The notes under the pieces were generated by a model that was not told where the DNA came from, did no database searches, and worked only from the letters and a program-made list of their open reading frames with translations. Position numbers and translations under genes: made by a program. A DNA stretch of 64,000 nt from Lysobacter sp. Root494 (lineage in GTDB: Bacteria > Pseudomonadota > Gammaproteobacteria > Xanthomonadales > Xanthomonadaceae), in contig NZ_LMFH01000005.1 in the NCBI RefSeq assembly GCF_001427225.1, positions 1,105,325 to 1,169,324 of the forward strand, in the 5' to 3' direction. This document shows positions 32,654 through 40,495 of this stretch, in pieces. Each line of letters begins with the position of its first letter. Within the stretch, counting starts at the first letter, position 1.

Positions 32654-34279
32654 GTGCATCGGCGTGAGTTCCTGAGTGGTACCGGGCTGGGCTTCGCCGG
32701 ATTGATGCTGCCTTTCGGGCGCAGCATCGCCGCCGAAGCCCTGCTCGAACCCGCAGACAACACGTTGCGCCGGCAACTCGCCGATGCCGCGCTGACGACG
32801 GCCCAACGCGGCGGCGCGCAGTATTGCGACGTGCGTGTCGGCCGTTACCTGCGGCAATCCGTCATCACGCGCGAAGAGCGCGTCGAGAACATCGTCAACA
32901 GCGAATCCTCCGGCGTCGGCGTGCGCGTGCTCGCCGATGGCGCATGGGGTTTCGCCGCCACGAATACACAGTCCACTGATGCCGTCGCGGAAGCCACCCG
33001 TACCGCATTGGCCATCGCGCGCGCGAACGCGAAGTTCCAGACCCGCAAGGTCGAACTCGCCCCGGCGCGCGGTGTCGGCGAAGTGCGCTGGGCGACGCCG
33101 ATCCGCAAGAACGCGATGGCCGTGCCGATCAGGGAAAAGGTCGACCTGCTGCTCGGCGTGAATGCGGCGGCGATGAAGGCCGGCGCGAACTTCTTCAATT
33201 CAACGCTGTTCCTCGTCAACGAACAGAAGTATTTCGCCTCGACCGACGGTAGCTACATCGACCAGGACATCCATCGCATCTGGTTGCCGATCACCGCGAC
33301 TGCGATCGACAAGGCCAGCGGCAAGTTCCGCACGCGTAACGGCCTGTCCGCGCCCGTCGGCATGGGTTACGAATACCTCGATGCGGATCCCGCGGGCCGC
33401 ATCGCCCTGCCAGGCGGCATGACCGGCTACAGCCACAGCTACGACGTGATGGCCGATGCCGTCGCCGCCACCCGCGACGCGCAGGCAAAGCTCAAGGCGC
33501 CGTCGGTAAAGCCGGGCAAGTACGACCTGGTAATCGATCCCACCAACCTCTTCCTCACCATCCACGAGAGCGTGGGCCATCCGCTCGAACTCGACCGCGT
33601 GCTCGGCTATGAAGCCAACTACGCCGGAACCAGCTTCGCCACGCTCGACAAGCGCGAACAGGGTTTCCGTTTCGCCAGCCCGATCGTGAACTTCGTTGCA
33701 GACAAGACGCGTCCGGGTAGCCTCGGTGCCGTCGGTTACGACGACGAAGGCGTGAAGACAAAGGAATGGGCGCTGATCAAGGATGGCGTCCTCGTCGACT
33801 ATCAGGCCACCCGCGACGAAGCGCACATCCTCGGTCACAAGGAATCGCACGGCTGCAGCTACGCCGACTCGTGGTCGAGCGTGCAGTTCCAGCGCATGGC
33901 GAACGTGTCGCTGATGCCGGGGAAGAAGCCGCTCAGCGTCGACGAGATGGTGAAGGACGTGGAGAACGGCCTGTACATCCACGGCCGCGGTTCCTATTCC
34001 ATCGACCAGCAACGCTACAACGCGCAGTTCGGCGGGCAGCTGGTCTACGAAATCAAGGGCGGCAAGGTCACGGGCCTGGTCGAAGACGCGGCCTACCAGA
34101 TCCGCACGCCCGAGTTCTGGAACGCCTGCGTTGCGATCTGCGACGAACGCGACTTCCGCCTCAACGGCTCGTTCTTCGATGGCAAGGGACAGCCGAGCCA
34201 GGTCTCGGCCGTGTCGCACGGCGCCGCCACGGCGCGCTTCAACGGCATCAACGTCATCAACACCGCGCGGTCGCTATGA
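32654..34279 (+). CDS. Tat-exported TldD-family metallopeptidase (second copy)
   Basis: This 541-residue paralogue of the protein at 29667-31295 shares the same domain order and most motifs. It has a twin-arginine signal MHRREFLSGTGLGFAGLMLP, the metal motif HESVGH near residue 304, and the ending RFNGINVINTARSL. The two genes are clearly a tandem duplication around the TldE-like gene. The start is GTG at 32654, which aligns exactly with the other copy's ATG. The last base pairs overlap the next gene (ATGA, 34276-34279). The metal-site loop is GSFFDGKGQ here too. Whether the copies use different substrates is unknown. Confidence 0.85.
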   Translation: MHRREFLSGTGLGFAGLMLPFGRSIAAEALLEPADNTLRRQLADAALTTAQRGGAQYCDVRVGRYLRQSVITREERVENIVNSESSGVGVRVLADGAWGFAATNTQSTDAVAEATRTALAIARANAKFQTRKVELAPARGVGEVRWATPIRKNAMAVPIREKVDLLLGVNAAAMKAGANFFNSTLFLVNEQKYFASTDGSYIDQDIHRIWLPITATAIDKASGKFRTRNGLSAPVGMGYEYLDADPAGRIALPGGMTGYSHSYDVMADAVAATRDAQAKLKAPSVKPGKYDLVIDPTNLFLTIHESVGHPLELDRVLGYEANYAGTSFATLDKREQGFRFASPIVNFVADKTRPGSLGAVGYDDEGVKTKEWALIKDGVLVDYQATRDEAHILGHKESHGCSYADSWSSVQFQRMANVSLMPGKKPLSVDEMVKDVENGLYIHGRGSYSIDQQRYNAQFGGQLVYEIKGGKVTGLVEDAAYQIRTPEFWNACVAICDERDFRLNGSFFDGKGQPSQVSAVSHGAATARFNGINVINTARSL

Positions 34280-34971
34280 ACCGCGCGCAGTTCCTCCGCC
34301 TGGCGCTGGGGGGCGCAGCTACCGCGTTGCTGTCGCCGCTGGCGCGGGCAGCCGGCGCGTACGACTTCTGGTTCACGCGGCTGAAGTACGAATCCGGTGA
34401 CTGGGACGTGGACCAGCGCATGCCGGCGAACATGATCACCGCGCTGATCGACTACACGAACCTGCGCGTGGACCCGAAAGAACACGTGATCGCGCTGTCG
34501 GATCCGACGATCTTCAGCGCTCCGTTCTGCTACCTCGCCGGACACAAGCTGGTGGAGTTCAATCCCGCCGAACGCCGCAACTTCGAGCGCTATGTGCGCA
34601 ACGGCGGATTCGTCTTCGTCGACGACTGCAACCACGACATCGACGGACTGTTTGCCCGCTCGTTCGAATCGCAGATGGGTTCGATCTTCGGCAAGGACGC
34701 GCTACGGAAGCTGCCGAACGACCACAAGCTCTATCGCAGCTTCTTCAAGTTCGATGGGCCGCCGCCCACCGGGCTGGAACTCAACGGCTGGGGCGACGAC
34801 ATCGTCCATGAGTACCTCAAGGGCATCGAGATCGACGGCCGGCTTGGCGTGCTCTACAGCAACAAGGATTACGGTTGCGAGTGGGATTACGACTGGCGGA
34901 ACAAGCGGTTCCTGGCCGAGGACAATACGAAGTTCGCAGTCAATGTCGCCATCTATGCGCTGACGAGTTGA
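34276..34971 (+). CDS. DUF4159 protein with N-terminal export signal
   Basis: This 231-residue protein has a signal-like N-terminus (MNRAQFLRLALGGAATALLSPLARAAG) resembling a Tat signal but with Asn-Arg instead of Arg-Arg. The mature part is a DUF4159 domain with the signature YDFWFTRLKYESGDWDVD, NGGFVFVDDCNHDIDG and GVLYSNKDYGCEWDYD. DUF4159 resembles a glutamine-amidotransferase-like Rossmann fold and often accompanies MoxR/DUF58/BatA genes. No catalytic residues can be assigned. It overlaps the second tldD by 4 bp. Confidence 0.8.
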   Translation: MNRAQFLRLALGGAATALLSPLARAAGAYDFWFTRLKYESGDWDVDQRMPANMITALIDYTNLRVDPKEHVIALSDPTIFSAPFCYLAGHKLVEFNPAERRNFERYVRNGGFVFVDDCNHDIDGLFARSFESQMGSIFGKDALRKLPNDHKLYRSFFKFDGPPPTGLELNGWGDDIVHEYLKGIEIDGRLGVLYSNKDYGCEWDYDWRNKRFLAEDNTKFAVNVAIYALTS

Positions 34972-35016
34972 TACAGATGACTCCGTTCATTCTCAGGTCG
35001 TCGCACACCTCAACAT

Positions 35017-35126
35017 CGTCATTCCCGCGAAAGCGGGAATCCAGTGTCTTTCGTGCACTTGCAATGGCGTCCTCCGCAAGCAGAACCAAGCAAAGTCACT
35101 GGATTCCCACTTTCGCGGGAATGACG
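35017..35126. repeat. Inverted doublet of the intergenic palindrome (DUF4159-moxR)
   Basis: CGTCATTCCCGCGAAAGCGGGAATCCAG (35017-35044) faces CACTGGATTCCCACTTTCGCGGGAATGACG (35097-35126). The doublet is 110 bp, inserted between two genes of one operon-like run. It is the same family as 19826-20046 and 56131-56259. The hairpins might attenuate read-through into moxR. Confidence 0.85.
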
Positions 35127-35151
35127 TCAAAGGCAACAGGCAAAGGCATAA

Positions 35152-36153
35152 ATGCAAATGAACGAAACCATCACCGAAGCCGGCATCCAGTCCCGGCTCG
35201 CGCAACTCGCCGAGCTGCGCGCCGCCATCGCGCAAGCCATCGTCGGCCAGGAAGCTGTTGTCGAGCAGCTGCTGATTGGCCTGCTCGCCGGCGGCCACTG
35301 CCTGCTCGAAGGCGTGCCGGGACTAGGCAAGACGCTGCTCGTGCGTTCGCTCGGACAGGCGCTCGACCTGCAGTTCCGTCGCGTGCAGTTCACGCCCGAC
35401 CTGATGCCCAGCGACATCCTCGGCACCGAAATCCTTGAGGAAGACCACGGCACCGGCCGGCGTCATTTCAAGTTCCAACCCGGCCCTATTTTCACCAACC
35501 TGCTCCTCGCCGACGAACTCAACCGCACGCCGCCGAAGACGCAGGCCGCGTTGCTCGAAGCGATGCAGGAACGCACCGTCAGCTACGCGGGCGTCACGCA
35601 CGAGTTGCCGAACCCGTTCTTCGTGCTCGCCACGCAGAACCCGATCGAACAGGCCGGCACGTATCCGCTGCCGGAGGCGCAACTCGACCGCTTCCTGCTG
35701 CACGTGCGCGTCGACTATCCCGACGAAACCGAAGAGCGCGACATCCTCACCCAGACCACCGGTACGCGCAGCGCCTCCGTGCCGCGCGTGATGTCGGGTC
35801 ACGAGATCACCGAGCTGCAGGCGCTCGTCCGCCACATCCACCTCGGCGACGACCTGTTGGCATGGATCACGCGCCTCGTGCGCGCAACGCGGCCAGGCGA
35901 AAACGCGCCCGCTGAAATCAGGCAGTGGGTGAAATGGGGCGCCGGCCCGCGCGCCGGCCAGTCGCTGGTGCTCGCTGCGAAGGCGCGTGCACTGCTGCAT
36001 GGCCGCCTTGCCGCCACGCGCGAAGACATTCTCGCGCTCGCCGCGCCGGTAATGCGCCATCGCCTGTTGCTGTCGTTCGCCGCCGAAGCGGAGCAGAAGA
36101 CGACTGACGATGTCGTGGCATCGCTGCTGCGCAGCGTGCCGTTCACGGGCTGA
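35152..36153 (+). CDS. MoxR-family AAA+ ATPase
   Basis: This 333-residue AAA+ protein has Walker A EGVPGLGKTLL (about residue 50), Walker B LLLADELNRTPPKTQAALLEAMQER, sensor 1 VLATQNPIEQAGTYPLPEAQLDRF and a C-terminal lid. MoxR ATPases act as chaperones that work with von Willebrand-factor-type partner proteins, often in operons with DUF58 and BatA. ATG 35152 and 35158 are both possible; no strong Shine-Dalgarno separates them. It follows a palindromic repeat doublet and precedes the DUF58 gene by 18 bp. Confidence 0.93.
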   Translation: MQMNETITEAGIQSRLAQLAELRAAIAQAIVGQEAVVEQLLIGLLAGGHCLLEGVPGLGKTLLVRSLGQALDLQFRRVQFTPDLMPSDILGTEILEEDHGTGRRHFKFQPGPIFTNLLLADELNRTPPKTQAALLEAMQERTVSYAGVTHELPNPFFVLATQNPIEQAGTYPLPEAQLDRFLLHVRVDYPDETEERDILTQTTGTRSASVPRVMSGHEITELQALVRHIHLGDDLLAWITRLVRATRPGENAPAEIRQWVKWGAGPRAGQSLVLAAKARALLHGRLAATREDILALAAPVMRHRLLLSFAAEAEQKTTDDVVASLLRSVPFTG

Positions 36154-36171
36154 CAATCGCTGTAGCTGCCG

Positions 36172-37071
36172 ATGTCGACGCCCGATTTCATTCCCCGCGA
36201 TGTACGCGCACGCCTCAAGGACGTGCGCCTGGTGCCACGTCGTGCCGTTGGCGCGCATGGCTTCGGCCTGCATCGCAGCCACAGCCGCGGCGCGGGACTG
36301 GAGTTCGCGCAATACCGTGCCTACGAACCCGGCGACGAGCCGCGTCAGGTCGACTGGAAGCTCTACGCGCGTTCGGACCGCTTCTTCGTGCGCGAAGCCG
36401 AGCGCGAGAGCCCGATCACGATCTGGCTACTGATCGACGCGACAGCTTCGATGAACCAGGGCGACGTATCGCGTGCGAACTGGACGCGCCTCGATACCGC
36501 GCGTGCCCTCGCCGCCTGCACGATGGAAGTCGCGTTGCGACAGGGCGATCGCTTTGGCCTCGCGTTCCTCGGCGGCCGCGGCCTCGACGTGGTGCCTGCG
36601 GGCGCAGGGCTTCGCCACCGCGATCGCAGCCTGCTCGCACTCCGCGAGCTTCGCGCGCAAGGCGCGTGGCCAGTGGAAACCACGCTGCGTCCATTGTGGG
36701 AACGCATCCAGCCGGGCTCGCTGGTGCTGATGCTCGGCGACGGCTTCGACGACAACGCGACGCTGTTCGCGCAACGGCTAGCCGCCGCGCGACGCGAAGT
36801 GCTCGCCATCCGCATCCTCACCACCGAGGAGCGCGATTTTCCGTTCCGTGGCGGGCATCGCTTCCATGATGTCGAAAGCGGAGAGGAACTGCTGACGGAT
36901 GCCGACGCCGTGCGCGCCGGCTTCCTTGCCCGCTTCACGGCGGCGCGCAAGGCGCTGGCGATGCAGCTGGCGGCGAACGGCGTGCGCCAGGTCGAGTACG
37001 TGATGGACGAAGCGCTCGACATGCCGCTACGGCGCCTGTTCGCCATGCACGGCGACACGGAGTTCGCATGA
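36172..37071 (+). CDS. DUF58 protein (MoxR partner, vWA-like fold)
   Basis: This 299-residue protein has the DUF58 signature near residue 40, EFAQYRAYEPGDEPRQVDWK, followed by LYARSDRFFVREAERE. A vWA-like MIDAS start follows, IWLLIDATASMNQGD (DxSxS-like, with Thr-Ala-Ser). DUF58 proteins are the usual partners of MoxR and are thought to be matured or assembled by it. No signal peptide or membrane segment is present, so it is probably cytoplasmic. The next gene overlaps by 4 bp. Confidence 0.9.
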   Translation: MSTPDFIPRDVRARLKDVRLVPRRAVGAHGFGLHRSHSRGAGLEFAQYRAYEPGDEPRQVDWKLYARSDRFFVREAERESPITIWLLIDATASMNQGDVSRANWTRLDTARALAACTMEVALRQGDRFGLAFLGGRGLDVVPAGAGLRHRDRSLLALRELRAQGAWPVETTLRPLWERIQPGSLVLMLGDGFDDNATLFAQRLAAARREVLAIRILTTEERDFPFRGGHRFHDVESGEELLTDADAVRAGFLARFTAARKALAMQLAANGVRQVEYVMDEALDMPLRRLFAMHGDTEFA

Positions 37072-38255
37072 ACCTCGTGTTGTTGCTGCCGCTGGGACTG
37101 GCGGCCCTCGCTGCGTGGCTGATTCCACTGCTGATCCATCTGCGCCGCCACAGCGAACAGCACCGCACCGACTTCGCCGCGCTGCGTTGGCTGCCGGCGC
37201 GTGCGCGGCCACGCAGCCGGCTGCGGTTCGAGGAATGGCCGTTGCTGCTGGTGCGCCTGTTGCTGCTGGCGGCGCTGGCGTTGCTACTCGCAAAGCCGGT
37301 GTTGTTCGGCGGGCCGCATGCGAAGCAATGGATCGTGGTTGCGCCGCAGGTCGATCGTGCAGCCGTCACTGCCGAAGCCGATGGCGTCGAACGGCGCTGG
37401 CTTGCTAAAGGCTTTCCTTCGATTGAAGAAGGCGCGCCTGCATCTTCGCAGCCTGCCGGCAGCCTGCTGCGTGAACTCGATGCGACTTTGCCTGCCGACA
37501 CAAGGCTCACGGTATTGGTGCCGGAGCAACTGGATGGCGCGGATGCGGAACGTCCCGTGTTGCACCGGCGCGTGGATTGGCAGGTGGCCGATCGCGCCGC
37601 TATCCCCGGGAAAACTTCGGAGCCACAAGAAGCGACGCCGCGGCCCCACCTGGTCGTGCGTCATGACGACAGCCATGCTGCAGCGGCTCGTTACTTCCGC
37701 GCGGCCGCGATTGCCTGGCAAGCCGTTTCTGCTGCAGCCGGAGCGGACAAGACACCTGCACCCGATGTCGCCGGTACTGAGCAATCGCTTCCAGCCATCG
37801 ACAAGCCATTGGTGTGGCTCGCCTCGGGACCGCTGCCGGATGCATTGCAAACATGGATAAGGAACGGCGGCACGGCGCTGGTCGATGTCGCAGCCACATT
37901 TCCGGTGAACGGCCAAAGCTTCGTTCCTCTCTGGCGCGACGAACAAGGCAACGTGCTGGCGAGTGGCGTGCCACTCGGCCGTGGGCGGCTACTGCAACTG
38001 ACGAAGCCGCTGACACCGGACGCAATGCCGATCCTGCTCGACGCAGCATTCCCCGAACAGCTGTGGGCTCTGTTCGCCCCTGCTCCGCCGCCTCCCTCGC
38101 GCATCGCCGCACGCGATTACGCGCCGGCAACAGGCGCGCGCGCATGGCCTGAGCAGCCCACCGACCTGCAACCGTGGTTGTTGCTGCTGATCGTAGGGTT
38201 GTTCGTGATCGAGCGGTGGATGGCCAGCGGCCGGCGCGAGGCGGTTGCGCCATGA
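37068..38255 (+). CDS. BatA-domain membrane protein
   Basis: The 395-residue protein has the N-terminal BatA (aerotolerance-like) domain, which is a membrane helix LVLLLPLGLAALAAWLIPLLIHL, a short basic loop with RWLPAR, and a second helix VRLLLLAALALLLAKPVLF. The middle is a periplasmic or cytoplasmic region without a clear MIDAS motif. A third helix LQPWLLLLIVGLFVIERWM lies near the C-terminus. It overlaps its neighbours by 4 bp on each side (ATGA). Known Bat proteins of Bacteroidetes carry a vWA domain here; this one instead has a GATase-like segment WLASGPLPDALQTWIRNGGTAL. Confidence 0.82.
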   Translation: MNLVLLLPLGLAALAAWLIPLLIHLRRHSEQHRTDFAALRWLPARARPRSRLRFEEWPLLLVRLLLLAALALLLAKPVLFGGPHAKQWIVVAPQVDRAAVTAEADGVERRWLAKGFPSIEEGAPASSQPAGSLLRELDATLPADTRLTVLVPEQLDGADAERPVLHRRVDWQVADRAAIPGKTSEPQEATPRPHLVVRHDDSHAAAARYFRAAAIAWQAVSAAAGADKTPAPDVAGTEQSLPAIDKPLVWLASGPLPDALQTWIRNGGTALVDVAATFPVNGQSFVPLWRDEQGNVLASGVPLGRGRLLQLTKPLTPDAMPILLDAAFPEQLWALFAPAPPPPSRIAARDYAPATGARAWPEQPTDLQPWLLLLIVGLFVIERWMASGRREAVAP

Positions 38256-40495
38256 GCGTCGAACGCACGCTCAACCTGGCACGCCGTGTTTCGCGCCTGC
38301 GCGTCGCAGCGCACATCGCGGCGTTCGCGGCAGCGTTGCTGCTCGTGCTCGCGACGCTGGCATGGCGCTTTGCCGGCGTGTCTTGGGCATTGGCCACCGT
38401 CGCTATCGGCGTGCTCGCAGCGATGTCCATCGCGTGGCTGGCGATGCGCCGGATCGATACGCGCTGGCTGGCCCGCCGACTGGACGAACGCGATCCACGC
38501 ATGGAAGACAGCGCATCGCTGTTGTTCACCGACGCAGCCTCGCTGGCGCCACTGCAAAAACTGCAGCGACAGCGGCTACAGCAGCGCCTGCAGGCCGCGC
38601 CGCCTCCGGACTTGCGTCCTGCCTGGCCGGCACGACCGCTGCTTGCCTGCTTCATTGCCGCCGTCGCAATCGCAACGATCGTGCTCGCCTGGCCCGAAGC
38701 AACGCACTCGGCACCGCCACAAGCGATGCCGTCCTCCGCTTCGACGGCGGCGGCACCGACCGAAACACGGATCACCGAGCACCGGCTGGACATCACCCCG
38801 CCGGGCTACACGCGGCTGCCCGCACGCACCGAGAACGAATTCGAAGCGAAGGTTCCCGAAGGCGCCACGGTTCGCTGGACACTTCGCTTTTCGCCGGTAC
38901 CCCGGCGCGCATCGCTCGCCTTCCACGACGGCAGGAGCGTCCCCCTGACGCGCGATGGCGACAACTGGATCGCATCGCGCCGCATCGACAAGCCGCTGCT
39001 CTACCGCATCGTGTTGGAGCAGGCGCCGCCGCTGCGCCCCGATCGCCTGCATCGCATCGACGTCGTGGCCGACCAGCCGCCGCAGATCAAGGCGATCTCG
39101 CCGGAAGAAACACTGACCATCCGGAGCGCGGGCCAGCGCAGCTGGACTGTAGTTTTCGAAGGAACCGATGACTACGGACTCGTCGCTTCCGCACCGCTGC
39201 GCCTCACGCTGGCGCAAGGCGAAGGCGAGAACATCCAGTTCTCCGAGCGGACGATGACCTTGCAGGGACGAGGCGACACCACTCGCAAGCGTTACGCGCA
39301 CACGTTCGATCTGGCCTCGCTTGGCCTGACGCCCGGTAGCGACTTCGTCGTACAACTGAGCATCACCGACAATCGCGCTAACGGCCCGCAGACCACGCGT
39401 GGTCCGAGTTACATCCTGCGCTGGCCACCGGAAGCAACCACCGAGGCGACCGGCCTCGATGGCGTCGTGAAGAAGGCACTGCCCGCTTACTTCCGCAGCC
39501 AGCGCCAGATCATCATCGACAGCGAGGCGCTCCTCGCGCAACGCAGCAAGCTGCCCGCGGAAACTTACCTACAGCGTTCCGATGCCATCGGCGTGGACCA
39601 GCGCCTCCTGCGCCTTCGCTACGGCCAGTTCCTCGGCGAGGAAAGCGAAGGCGCGCCGCAGCGTCCGCTTCCCATTGCCGACGCGGACGAGGAACAGGCG
39701 CCGCCGCGAAAGCTGCTACCTACTGCGGACGCAGAAGCCGAAGCAGAGACGGATGCCGGCAATCATGCTGGCGACGAACACGCCGATCACCCGGAAGCGC
39801 CGTCGGCGGCAACCCAGGACACGCACGATCACCCCACCCAGTCCCCTGCTGTTTTCGGTCAGGAGGTCGACGTGCTTTCCGAATACGGCCACACCCACGA
39901 CGACGCGGAAGCCGCCACGCTGCTCGATCCGGAAACGCGCCGCATCCTGAAGTCGGCGCTGGACCAGATGTGGCAGGCCGAACTGCATCTACGCCAGGGC
40001 AAACCGGACCTCGCCCTGCCCTACGAATACAAGGCGCTCGACTTCATCAAGCAGGTGCAGCAGGCGGACCGCGTGTATCTCGCACGCGTGGGCTCGGAAT
40101 TGCCGCCGATCGACGAGAGCCGCCGGCTCAGCGGCGAACGCGAGAACCTTGCACCACGCGCCGACCTGCTGTCTCCGGCGACGCAGACATCTCCTTTGCT
40201 GTCGAACCTGTGGCGTGCACTCGAAACACCACGGGGCGCGAACGCAAAGCCACTCGATCTGGACGGCGTCGAACGCTGGCTGCGTGCAAACGAGCGCCAC
40301 GTTCCTGACGCACTCGGCGTCATCGCTGCGATCGATAGCGTTCGCAACGAACCTGCTTGTGACTCCTGCCGGCAACTCCTGCGCAACCGCCTCTGGCCTC
40401 TACTGCCGCGGCCGCCCGCACATCCCGCCCCACGCACAAAACCTGACCGCAGCGGGCAGGCTTACCTCGACGCGTTGCAGGCGGCGAAGCCATGA
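38252..40495 (+). CDS. DUF4175-like membrane protein
   Basis: This 747-residue protein has two membrane helices at about residues 19-63 and a third near 128-146. A long extracytoplasmic region follows with Ig-like or bacterial-domain segments (LDITPPGYTRLPARTENEFE; DDYGLVASAPLRLTL). This organisation matches DUF4175-type proteins that accompany MoxR/DUF58 operons. An acidic His/Asp/Glu-rich linker lies at roughly 470-550 (HAGDEHADHPEAPS; DTHDHP), possibly metal-binding or merely flexible. The C-terminal domain is helical and contains two cysteines (CDSC). Starts at ATG 38252 and overlaps both neighbours by 4 bp. Confidence 0.7.
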   Translation: MSVERTLNLARRVSRLRVAAHIAAFAAALLLVLATLAWRFAGVSWALATVAIGVLAAMSIAWLAMRRIDTRWLARRLDERDPRMEDSASLLFTDAASLAPLQKLQRQRLQQRLQAAPPPDLRPAWPARPLLACFIAAVAIATIVLAWPEATHSAPPQAMPSSASTAAAPTETRITEHRLDITPPGYTRLPARTENEFEAKVPEGATVRWTLRFSPVPRRASLAFHDGRSVPLTRDGDNWIASRRIDKPLLYRIVLEQAPPLRPDRLHRIDVVADQPPQIKAISPEETLTIRSAGQRSWTVVFEGTDDYGLVASAPLRLTLAQGEGENIQFSERTMTLQGRGDTTRKRYAHTFDLASLGLTPGSDFVVQLSITDNRANGPQTTRGPSYILRWPPEATTEATGLDGVVKKALPAYFRSQRQIIIDSEALLAQRSKLPAETYLQRSDAIGVDQRLLRLRYGQFLGEESEGAPQRPLPIADADEEQAPPRKLLPTADAEAEAETDAGNHAGDEHADHPEAPSAATQDTHDHPTQSPAVFGQEVDVLSEYGHTHDDAEAATLLDPETRRILKSALDQMWQAELHLRQGKPDLALPYEYKALDFIKQVQQADRVYLARVGSELPPIDESRRLSGERENLAPRADLLSPATQTSPLLSNLWRALETPRGANAKPLDLDGVERWLRANERHVPDALGVIAAIDSVRNEPACDSCRQLLRNRLWPLLPRPPAHPAPRTKPDRSGQAYLDALQAAKP

